A stretch of 6,077 bases of DNA from Microcaldota archaeon (GTDB lineage Archaea; Micrarchaeota; Micrarchaeia; Micrarchaeales; Micrarchaeaceae): NCBI GenBank assembly GCA_021850375.1, contig JAJZLZ010000043.1:1-6077 (forward strand), in the 5' to 3' direction. The position numbers and the translations under genes were made by a program. Below are positions 1-5,362 of this stretch, piece after piece. Below the pieces are notes generated by a model. It had not been told where the DNA came from, searched no databases, and worked only from the letters and a program-made list of their open reading frames with translations. How positions within the stretch are numbered: the first letter of the stretch is position 1; every line of letters starts with the position of its first letter.

Positions 1-248
1 TAGGAGACGCGCGCGGGCTCGGGCTAATGCTAGCAATAGAGATAGTATCAGATAAAAAGAGCAAGTCCCCTGCTGCGGAATATAGAGAGAAAATAGCGAA
101 GATAGCACTAGACAACGGGTTATTGATGCTTGGCGCAGGCGACTCGTCGCTTAGAGTGCTTCCCCCATATAATATTACAAAAAGCTCCCTTGAAAAGGGC
201 CTAGACATCCTTGAGGATGCCATAAAGTCGGTAAATGGCAAGAAATAG
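1..248 (+). CDS. class III PLP-dependent aminotransferase (GabT-like), C-terminal fragment
   Basis: This is the last ~81 codons of a gene that enters from the left edge; the frame is open from position 3. The segment G-D-A-R-G-L-G-L-M-L-A-I-E matches the VGDVRGxGLMxGIE block of the class III (ornithine/GABA) aminotransferase family. The later LRVLPPYNIT...LEKGLDILEDAI matches the family's terminal RxxPPLxIT...GLxILExA motif. The GLLMLGAG stretch resembles archaeal GabT-like enzymes, which as a family include 4-aminobutyrate and ornithine aminotransferases and also amino-acid racemases. The PLP lysine and substrate-binding parts lie outside the window, so the substrate cannot be assigned. An ATG at 27 falls inside the conserved motif and is not a gene start. 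The gene ends with TAG at 246-248, and no clear hairpin terminator follows. The class is fairly certain; the exact activity is unknown. Confidence 0.85.
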   Translation, partial: GDARGLGLMLAIEIVSDKKSKSPAAEYREKIAKIALDNGLLMLGAGDSSLRVLPPYNITKSSLEKGLDILEDAIKSVNGKK

Positions 249-353
249 TTGCAGCATCATAAATGCGGCATACATAAATAATTAGATAAAATCAAAATAT
301 TACATAGAGGCGTAGTGGCAAATAATAATCAAGCCGCTTATGCACAACACACT

Positions 354-362
354 TTTTATATC
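354..362 (+). promoter_or_regulatory. archaeal TATA box for the LURP-one/SPFH gene pair
   Basis: The sequence TTTTATATC lies in an otherwise unremarkable 130-base gap (249-379). Its centre is about 30 bases before the ATG at 389. Archaeal transcription usually starts about 25-27 bases after the TATA centre, which predicts a start near 384-386. That is downstream of the ATG at 380 and just before the ATG at 389, favouring a nearly leaderless mRNA. I see no Shine-Dalgarno sequence. The rest of the gap holds no hairpin or small gene that I can support. Confidence 0.5.
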
Positions 363-388
363 TTCTCTTTTATGTTATAATGATTTAT

Positions 389-1072
389 ATGGACGAAATA
401 ACTGAAAATGACCCAGTTTTATCGCTGAATAAATACATCATAGACCGCGGAATCTTAAAGCCGAGCATGACCATAAAAAATGAGAATGGTGAGGTGGTTT
501 TAAAGGAGGTGCGCGGCCTGTTTAATGCGATGAAAATCGAAAATGAAAACAAGCAGGTATTTTTCACGCTATCAGAGGAGATAATGCTGCATTTAATGCC
601 AACCTTTGACGTTCATTTAGGAGAGAAAAAAGGCCCGCTATTAGGCAAGGTCAAGTTTACATTTAATTTAAACTCCCTACTTACCGGAACTGAGCAGGTG
701 CTGCTGCTTGATGCAAACAACCAGACTTTAGGCAAGGCCACCGGAGACTTTTACAACTATCTTTTCCAAATTGTAGATGTACAAGGTCAAACTGTTGCCA
801 CTATGAAAAAGTACGTCTCCGGAAATCTTAGTACTGAGGTTTCCCAGGCCGCAAAAAACACCTACGAATTGGAAATATTTTCAACAGATACGATTAAGAT
901 TTATATGATATTGGGCTTTGTTGTAGCAATAGAAGAGGGTGTTAGGAGGAGCAATGTGACTGCCGGATTCGTGGGTGGGCCGATGGGTCCAAACCCTAAC
1001 TTTATGCAGGGCGGTCGCCCAAACTTCGGCGCACCCCAGCGCCCGCCAGGCTTTGGCGGCGGTCGAATATAG
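389..1072 (+). CDS. LURP-one-related / tubby C-terminal-like (scramblase-related) domain protein
   Basis: Predicted 227 aa (230 if started at ATG 380). The body is a series of beta-strand repeats of the form 'x-I-x-N-E-N-G-E-V-V' and 'L-L-D-A-N-N-Q-T-L-G-K', typical of the YxjI/LURP-one and phospholipid-scramblase beta-barrel family (DUF567). It ends in the family's hallmark N-T-Y-E-L-E-I followed by a buried hydrophobic helix (IYMILGFVVAIEEGV, about residues 170-185). Known relatives bind lipids or phosphoinositides, or are of unknown function; no catalytic residues are expected. The last ~35 residues form a low-complexity tail rich in Gly, Pro, Asn, Phe and Arg, encoded by noticeably GC-richer DNA. 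ATG 389 is preferred because the TATA box predicts transcription starting after 380, but both starts are possible. The next gene begins 3-12 bases after the stop, so the two are surely co-transcribed. I infer a membrane-peripheral partner of that SPFH protein; this is not shown. Confidence 0.78.
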   Translation: MDEITENDPVLSLNKYIIDRGILKPSMTIKNENGEVVLKEVRGLFNAMKIENENKQVFFTLSEEIMLHLMPTFDVHLGEKKGPLLGKVKFTFNLNSLLTGTEQVLLLDANNQTLGKATGDFYNYLFQIVDVQGQTVATMKKYVSGNLSTEVSQAAKNTYELEIFSTDTIKIYMILGFVVAIEEGVRRSNVTAGFVGGPMGPNPNFMQGGRPNFGAPQRPPGFGGGRI

Positions 1073-1075
1073 AAA

Positions 1076-1079
1076 GTGA
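1076..1079 (+). promoter_or_regulatory. weak Shine-Dalgarno-like GTGA deciding the SPFH start
   Basis: GTGA could pair with the anti-Shine-Dalgarno end of archaeal 16S rRNA and sits 5 bases before the ATG at 1085. The same GTG could instead be read as a start codon adding three residues (M-S-N). The spacing fits GTGA as a ribosome-binding element for ATG 1085, but the match is only four bases. Confidence 0.3.
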
Positions 1080-1084
1080 GCAAT

Positions 1085-2032
1085 ATGGCAGGACAAAAAA
1101 TAGGAAGCTCGACGCTTGCAATAATAGTTGGCGTTATACTTGCCTTAATTGCCGGCGTATTTAATGTTACTGCTGGAATAATCGTATTTGTCATCTACTT
1201 CTTGCTTTCTACCAAGATACTTGCCGAATGGAAGAAGAGCCCTGTACTAACTCTTGGTAGATACTCTGGCATATATGGCCCGGGAACGTTTTTTATTTTA
1301 CCTCTTATACAGAGCGTGCCTTATATATTTGACTTAAGGACTGCATCTAACACCTTTAGCGCAGAAAAGACCTTAACCTCTGATAACGTTACAGTAGACG
1401 TGGATGCTATAATGTTCTTCAAAATAGAGGATCCTGAAAAGGCCGCCTTACAGGTCAGCAGCCTAAATGATTCCGTGACCCTAGCAGCGCAGACAGCGCT
1501 AAGAGACGTAATAGGCCAGGTAGAACTTAGCAGGATGATACAAGGTAGGGCTGAGATAGCAGACGACGTGAAGACGATTATAGATGAAAGGGTTTTGCCT
1601 TGGGGCGTTAATGTAATTTCGGTTGAGATACGAGATGTTAAGATACCCGCAGATCTTCAGGACGCGATGGCTAAGGTTGCAATAGCATCGAGGGAAAAAG
1701 ACGCAAGGGTTGTTCTTGCGGAATCTGAAAAGTTGGCCGCCCAGCAGATGGTAGACGCCGCTGCAATGTATACAAACAACCCATATGCTATGCAGCTGAG
1801 AGCACTAAACATAATGTACGAGATAGGGATCAGCGGGCAGAACACGTTGATATTTGTGCCAACAGATTCAAAAGGCATAGGTATGCCGACTCCAGTCGGA
1901 GTTTTTGGGGTGAGTGATCTGCTATCAGGCAAGCCCCCGAAGATAACACCCAAAAACCAGAGCCAATCGCAGCCTGCGTCTTCTCAGGGCGGCACATCAA
2001 AGGGCAAGGCCAATGCATCTGGCTCAAACTAA
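1085..2032 (+). CDS. slipin/stomatin-type SPFH (band 7) membrane protein
   Basis: Predicted 315 aa (318 from GTG 1076; numbering below uses the longer form). An N-terminal hydrophobic hairpin (about 12-48) is followed by the classic slipin entry V-L-T-L-G-R-Y-S-G-I-Y-G-P-G-x-F-F-I-L-P (57-76) and D-L-R-T (86-89). The SPFH core then runs to about residue 200, with LRDVIGQVEL and WGVNVISVEIRDVKIP as diagnostic blocks. A short Ala/Glu-rich helical stretch (200-232) and the LRALNIMYEI...TLIFVP oligomerisation segment (242-262) complete the family layout. The last ~35 residues are a polar Gln/Ser/Lys/Gly tail. Slipins form oligomeric rings or scaffolds that organise membrane microdomains and often pair with an NfeD/STOPP protease; no NfeD gene is visible here. 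It is the second gene of an operon with the LURP-one protein. It ends in tandem stops, TAA then TAG (2030-2035). Confidence 0.93.
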   Translation: MAGQKIGSSTLAIIVGVILALIAGVFNVTAGIIVFVIYFLLSTKILAEWKKSPVLTLGRYSGIYGPGTFFILPLIQSVPYIFDLRTASNTFSAEKTLTSDNVTVDVDAIMFFKIEDPEKAALQVSSLNDSVTLAAQTALRDVIGQVELSRMIQGRAEIADDVKTIIDERVLPWGVNVISVEIRDVKIPADLQDAMAKVAIASREKDARVVLAESEKLAAQQMVDAAAMYTNNPYAMQLRALNIMYEIGISGQNTLIFVPTDSKGIGMPTPVGVFGVSDLLSGKPPKITPKNQSQSQPASSQGGTSKGKANASGSN

Positions 2033-2053
2033 TAGGCAGAAAAATAATATAAG

Positions 2054-2097
2054 TTTGGCAATATGAATTAATTGCCAAATTTGTAATATTTTTTATT
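2054..2097. terminator. bidirectional terminator between convergent operons
   Basis: A perfect 9-bp inverted repeat, TTTGGCAAT (2054-2062) and ATTGCCAAA (2071-2079), encloses an 8-base loop. It is followed on the + strand by a T-rich run (2080-2097) and on the - strand by another (complement of 2040-2052). It lies 22 bases after the SPFH stop and 14 bases beyond the DUF3592 stop, so it can serve both operons. The right-hand T-run overlaps the end of the DUF3592 gene. Archaeal termination relies mainly on T-runs, so the stem may instead act in RNA 3'-end stability. Confidence 0.65.
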
Positions 2098-2653
2098 GGG
2101 GCGGAATTTGATTCATGGGCTTAGTTCTAATTTTAGCTCCTCTAAACAGCACCGCAATACCGATAAAAATCAGCCCAAATATTATCATGAAAGGACCTAT
2201 AACTCCATTTCCGCTGCGTGATAAAACAATATTTTCCGGGTCTGCTGGTGAATAATATATTATCTGTTTTTGCCCTATAGAAATTGAAGATAGCGAGCTT
2301 TGGGCGGCGCTCTCATTGTTGTAGCAAACGGGGCTGTCAAATAAGAGTTTATTTGTAATATACTGCTTGCTGTTCACAATGAAAGAATAGGTAATATTTT
2401 GGCAGTACTCCAAGCTTGTATAGCCGTATTCATTATTAGGGTAGCTTCCTGCGGTATTTACTATAACACTCTTCACGCCAGCTGAATACACGGATGCATT
2501 TATGCTGGGCCATGACTGTACTTGTATATTGGAATAAAAAGCCACGATTCCTAATAGCAAAGAGCCCACACCAACTATGCTTATACCTATTAAAAATATT
2601 GACCTAATAATGCCCCAAAATCCATTGTTCAAGAAAAACACCAAATTATTCAT
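2093..2653 (-). CDS. DUF3592-type membrane protein with outward-facing domain
   Basis: 186 aa. Two membrane segments (about 17-39 and 151-170) flank a ~110-residue soluble loop. The loop starts with Q-S-W-P-S-I-N-A-S-V and ends with I-G-Q-K-Q-I-I-Y-Y-S-P-A-D-P-E-N-I-V-L. These match the 'SWP...G.V' opening and 'G..v.VyYnPxdP..avL' close that define DUF3592, a family of unknown function. The loop has three N-x-S/T sequons (N52, N86, N113) and two cysteines (C84, C110), suggesting an extracytoplasmic, perhaps disulphide-bonded and glycosylated domain. The basic C-terminal tail (RGAKIRTK) should face the cytosol. An in-frame stop just upstream fixes ATG 2653 as the start. It follows the GIDE gene by 76 bases in the same direction and may have its own promoter. 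It is probably a partner in the LemA/GIDE group, by context only. Confidence 0.8.
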   Translation of the reverse strand: MNNLVFFLNNGFWGIIRSIFLIGISIVGVGSLLLGIVAFYSNIQVQSWPSINASVYSAGVKSVIVNTAGSYPNNEYGYTSLEYCQNITYSFIVNSKQYITNKLLFDSPVCYNNESAAQSSLSSISIGQKQIIYYSPADPENIVLSRSGNGVIGPFMIIFGLIFIGIAVLFRGAKIRTKPMNQIPPQ

Positions 2654-2690
2654 TAAATATTAGTATTTATTTTATAATATTTTACATCTC

Positions 2691-2700
2691 CTATATATTT
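2691..2700 (-). promoter_or_regulatory. candidate TATA box for the DUF3592 gene
   Basis: On the minus strand this reads AAATATATAG, about 43 bases before the ATG at 2653. It predicts an RNA start near 2670 and a leader of roughly 17 bases. The 76-base gap is very AT-rich, so chance TATA-like matches are likely. A GGAGATG lies 32 bases before the ATG, too far to act as a Shine-Dalgarno sequence. Confidence 0.35.
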
Positions 2701-2729
2701 AGAATGGTGTCTATGTTTCTGTAAATCCG

Positions 2730-4169
2730 TCATCTTGCTCCTATGGTTAGATATGCACTCTGGTTTGATGGATAGATCGCACCTACACTAACATTGATAA
2801 TTTGGCCATGGCCCGCCTGCACCGCAAAATATGAGTTGTTTACGCTGCTTATTCCATATTCGGTGCCATTGGCATATACTTCAATGTCTGCGGTGTATGC
2901 GCCTGATTGCTGTTTTGAGAGCCCGTATAACCCAAGCCCAACGCCTCCGCAAGATAGCTGCTGTGCACCGGAGCTTTCAACATGCAGTAATGATTCACAA
3001 GGCATAGTTTGCGAAGTGACTGCCTGTTGCTGAATAGTGCTTATTGTGCTTGGGCCAAGTGGGTAAGAGGATATAGTGCCAACTGTTGCATGCAATAGCA
3101 TATATGTTCCAATTCCAAAAACCGCCAGTCCTATTATGATTACCGCTATGTTCGAAATCATCTTGGTGGCAACCTCTTTGCCTTTTGTCCCTATTTGAAG
3201 GCTCAGCATGTCGCTTGCCTGGTCATATACCATCTCTTTAACTGGCTTGTCGTTTAGGCGTTTGCCTGTATCAATTGTGCGCCCAATTGCAAAGCATTCA
3301 GTATCCGTAGGGACAACATCCTCTTTTATAATAATTGGAGCTCCTGCATTTAACGTAAAGCTCTTGTAAGGCGCGGCCTCAATTCCGATGGGCGAGAGAT
3401 CGATAAGTGAAGGGTTAGTGTTTATATATTGTAGAAGTTTGTTGCATTCATTAGAGCCCCAAACAACGTTGCCATCATGACCCATGACATTGAAACTCTT
3501 GCTTAAATAAAAATTATTATAGCGCAAGCCGCTAAAGTCAAAAGCCAAATATCCGCTTCCGTCCGTTATGAGAGTAGGCACATAATTAGTATACGATGCA
3601 ATTGGAATCCATGCAACCTGTTTGTTATTGCTGGGTGCCTGTTTTTGTATAGTTATTGTATACCCAACGCATTTTGTCTTTGTCATTGGGCTTATCAGCG
3701 CATCGCCAGATTCTGGCACTATAATGCCTTGTATCTCATTTAAGGCATTAGAAGCGCCTTCTATTTTTGATACGGGAAGATTCTCTATTCTCTGCAGCCT
3801 AGAAAACATCATTATTCCTATTGCTGTTATGATTAAGCCCTCTAAAATCAGAGGATATTTAATCAAATAAATATATTGATAATGATTTAAAATAAGCGCA
3901 GCAAAAACGATAAGGAAAGCCACTAATCCGACCGCAACTGCTGCTGCTTCAAACTTCTCAAATATGCCCATTTTGGTTCTTGTTCTCCCATTACCGTTTG
4001 TGACGTAATTAGATAGGTAGCTGCTGTTCATACTCTTTGAGCCCAAGAGCGATTTGGCATACTCTGGCATGGTGTTATTTATATTCGAAGCCGCGTTAAG
4101 GCCGCTCTGACTCATTGGCGCCGTATAATCAATCGGATCTGGTGTTGGTGTGTCCATAATATCATACAT
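2730..4169 (-). CDS. GIDE-domain membrane protein with a large outer C-terminal domain
   Basis: 479 aa; I assign it by motif resemblance to the GIDE/MUL1-type domain. A Ser/Asn-rich N-terminus with a basic patch (about 61-72) leads into two membrane helices (about 74-95 and 99-122). The next part follows the GIDE pattern: R-L-Q-R-I-E-N-L-P-V-S-K-I (124-136), A-L-N-E-I-Q-G (142-148), then S-P-M-T-K-T-K-C-V-G-Y (160-170), a Trp (W187) and T-D-G-S-G-Y-L-A-F-D (202-211). It closes with E-D-V-V-P-T-D-T-E-C-F-A-I-G-R (283-297). A third helix (338-360) exports a ~118-residue C-terminal domain with four N-x-S/T sequons (N434, N444, N459, N469) and Cys391/Cys407. By the positive-inside rule the GIDE part is cytosolic. 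No RING finger is present, so it is not a MUL1-like ubiquitin ligase. ATG 4169 overlaps the extended lemA frame by 8 bases; ATG 4157 is an alternative start. Confidence 0.72.
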   Translation of the reverse strand: MYDIMDTPTPDPIDYTAPMSQSGLNAASNINNTMPEYAKSLLGSKSMNSSYLSNYVTNGNGRTRTKMGIFEKFEAAAVAVGLVAFLIVFAALILNHYQYIYLIKYPLILEGLIITAIGIMMFSRLQRIENLPVSKIEGASNALNEIQGIIVPESGDALISPMTKTKCVGYTITIQKQAPSNNKQVAWIPIASYTNYVPTLITDGSGYLAFDFSGLRYNNFYLSKSFNVMGHDGNVVWGSNECNKLLQYINTNPSLIDLSPIGIEAAPYKSFTLNAGAPIIIKEDVVPTDTECFAIGRTIDTGKRLNDKPVKEMVYDQASDMLSLQIGTKGKEVATKMISNIAVIIIGLAVFGIGTYMLLHATVGTISSYPLGPSTISTIQQQAVTSQTMPCESLLHVESSGAQQLSCGGVGLGLYGLSKQQSGAYTADIEVYANGTEYGISSVNNSYFAVQAGHGQIINVSVGAIYPSNQSAYLTIGAR

Positions 4170-4266
4170 TTACGTTAGTAGGTTTTAAATCATCACTAGG
4201 CGCGCTGAAGAAGGGCATCTGCTTGTAACCTAAAGGCCCAGCAAATAAACCATAAGGTAGCGTTTA
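4162..4266 (-). pseudogene. lemA: in-frame remnant of the LemA C-terminus beyond a TAA stop
   Basis: Reading on in the lemA frame past TAA (4264-4266) gives 33 more sense codons and then TGA at 4162-4164. The translation begins T-L-P-Y-G-L-F-A-G-P-L-G-Y-K and soon reaches P-F-F. This follows the usual LemA ending after 'YNxxI', which is Q-x-(F/L)-P-x-N...A...G-(F/Y)-(K/x)...F-F. With one sense codon at the TAA the protein would be 189 aa, within the normal LemA range. The tail overlaps the GIDE start by 8 bases (ATGTATGA), a typical operon junction. The TAA stands where LemA proteins usually have Gln, so CAA to TAA (a G-to-A change at + strand 4266) explains it. The tail has no other stops, so any mutation is recent. 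Confidence 0.82.
4183..4189 (-). promoter_or_regulatory. TATA-like TTTAAAA inside the lemA tail, possible GIDE promoter
   Basis: On the minus strand TTTAAAA is centred near 4186, about 29 bases before the internal ATG at 4157. It would place an RNA start near 4160 and give an almost leaderless message starting at M-D-T-P-T-P. This would allow GIDE expression independent of lemA. The element also encodes Leu-Lys of the lemA tail, so it could be coincidence. Confidence 0.25.
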
Positions 4267-4731
4267 TATCCTTATATTGTACTGGTTTACGCTGTCGTTG
4301 TAAAATTCCCTTCTGTCTGCTATCTGATTCTCTATGTCTTTTAGTGCGGTCTGCAGATCGACAAATACAGTGTTTGCTTTGAGATCGGGGTAGTTTTCTG
4401 AAACTGCAAACACGGATTTGAGCGCTGTGCTTATCTGATTTGAAGTTTCCATCTTGGTTTTAGAATCAGCACCCTGCGATGTAATCCAAGAACTTCTCAT
4501 TTTCGTAATCTGCAAAAGCACGCTCTTTTCATATGCTTCATAGCCCTTGACAGTATCGACAAGTTTGCCTATTAAATCATGCCTCTTTTCAAGCAGTACG
4601 TCTATGTCGGCCCATGCTCTGTTAACGTTGTTTTTGACTTCAATTAGCGCATTGTATATAACAAAAAAAATCACTATTAATACAAAGGCTGCGGCGCCAA
4701 TGATTATTTCAAAAAATTTGCCAAATGCCAT
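4264..4731 (-). CDS. lemA: LemA family membrane protein, C-terminus cut by an in-frame TAA
   Basis: 155 aa as read. One N-terminal membrane helix (about 9-26) is followed by the family signature Y-N-A-L-I-E-V-K-N-N-V-N-R-A-W-A-D-I-D-V (26-45), then L-L-E-K-R-H-D-L-I-G-K-L-V-D-T-V-K-G-Y (46-64). The second signature is A-V-S-E-N-Y-P-D-L-K-A-N (109-120) ... L-Q-T-A-L-K-D-I-E-N-Q-I-A (126-138) ... E-F-Y-N-D-S-V-N-Q-Y-N (142-152). LemA proteins are helical-bundle membrane proteins of unclear function, mostly facing outside or peripheral to the membrane, and often sit beside TPM or GIDE genes. Here the GIDE gene follows directly. The frame stops about 34 residues short of the family's usual end, although the missing tail is still encoded after the stop. 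The helical bundle itself is complete, so the short form may still fold. ATG 4731 is preferred because a TATA box lies 37 bases upstream and the helix follows at once. Confidence 0.92.
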   Translation of the reverse strand: MAFGKFFEIIIGAAAFVLIVIFFVIYNALIEVKNNVNRAWADIDVLLEKRHDLIGKLVDTVKGYEAYEKSVLLQITKMRSSWITSQGADSKTKMETSNQISTALKSVFAVSENYPDLKANTVFVDLQTALKDIENQIADRREFYNDSVNQYNIRI

Positions 4732-4764
4732 AAAGCCACAAATGCTTGTTGCATGTTCTATTCT

Positions 4765-4772
4765 ATTTTATA
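4765..4772 (-). promoter_or_regulatory. TATA box of the lemA-GIDE transcription unit
   Basis: The minus strand reads TATAAAAT (within ACTATAAAATAG), centred 37 bases before the lemA ATG. It predicts an RNA start near 4742 and a leader of about 11 bases. It sits in the 64-base gap after the TRAX-like gene, so lemA can be transcribed apart from the glycosylase pair. This is the best-looking TATA box in the window. Confidence 0.55.
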
Positions 4773-4795
4773 GTAATCTATTAAGGCTTATATGG

Positions 4796-5362
4796 CTAAT
4801 CCTTTCTGGCCCTCAGCATCTCTATGGATGCGCTTTCGAGTTGTATGCGCGCAACGTCCTGCTTGCGCCTAAATCCCGGCAGTATCGCTTCGGCAAAGCG
4901 TATCTCGCGCGTTGAGTCGAATATCTTTAGCATTGATTCATAATAGAAGCTCGCGTCTTCGATTTTACCAAAAGACAGCGCGCCAATAAGCTCTCGTTTT
5001 AATTCTCCCATAACATCCATAAGTCCCATAATATATGCATCTCCGTCAACGCCGATCTCCTCTATCGAAGGCAACTGCCGCGAGAATTTTATTTTGAAGA
5101 ATATCATCGCCTCCGCATACTCCTGCATCGACTGCATGGTGTGGTATTTGAACTCTTCGCTTTTTACTAGTGATCCAAGAAGGGTGGACGCCTCGATTAG
5201 CTTTGATTGTGCATCTTCTTTTTTGCCATTATGCATAAGGGTTATTGACTGCGCCGCAATTCTGACAAGCTTTCTGGACGTATCCATCGCCAGATCGAAC
5301 TGCCTCTGCCTATTATCCAAAATTTTGGATACTTCCCTAATGTCATTTTCTATATCGTTCAT
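4796..5362 (-). CDS. translin/TRAX-family endoribonuclease subunit (C3PO-like)
   Basis: 188 aa, the normal length for archaeal translin-family proteins, and all-helical in character. Diagnostic blocks are M-Q-E-Y-A-E-A (79-85), L-P-S-I-E-E-I-G-V-D-G-D-A-Y-I-M-G-L-M-D-V-M-G-E-L-K-R-E split over 97-124, and L-P-G-F-R-R-K-Q-D-V-A-R (161-172). The two acidic pairs that bind metal in TRAX, ExxE and DxxxE, are present as E81/E84 and D116/E120. The protein is therefore probably an active Mg-dependent single-stranded RNA nuclease, not a structural translin. In eukaryotes TRAX and translin form the hollow C3PO octamer; archaeal homologues form similar shells from one subunit. Its ATG (5360-5362) overlaps the glycosylase TGA as ATGA, so translation is coupled. 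It ends with TAG. RNA targets in archaea are not established. Confidence 0.9.
   Translation of the reverse strand: MNDIENDIREVSKILDNRQRQFDLAMDTSRKLVRIAAQSITLMHNGKKEDAQSKLIEASTLLGSLVKSEEFKYHTMQSMQEYAEAMIFFKIKFSRQLPSIEEIGVDGDAYIMGLMDVMGELKRELIGALSFGKIEDASFYYESMLKIFDSTREIRFAEAILPGFRRKQDVARIQLESASIEMLRARKD

Noticed and set aside
263..337. GCGGC (263-267) and GCCGC (333-337) as a possible stem or RNA gene in the first gap
   Set aside because: Only five base pairs with a very large AT-rich loop; no tRNA-like or riboswitch-like arrangement.
881..1194. Open frames on the minus strand opposite the LURP-one/SPFH junction
   Set aside because: They are antisense to two well-supported genes, and their translations are Cys/His/Pro-rich with no family resemblance or start signals.
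4264..4266. Genome-wide reassignment of TAA to glutamine
   Set aside because: TAA ends the SPFH and DUF3592 genes at sensible family lengths, and TAG and TGA also act as stops here, so a global code change is not supported.
4742..4754. Short palindrome ATGC-N5-GCAT at the predicted lemA RNA start
   Set aside because: Four-base arms are too short to distinguish from chance; no second copy was noticed near the other promoters.
4547..4915. 122-codon plus-strand open frame across the lemA start and the end of the TRAX-like gene
   Set aside because: It lies opposite two clear genes and shows no domain; its hydrophobic stretch is the complement of the LemA membrane helix region.
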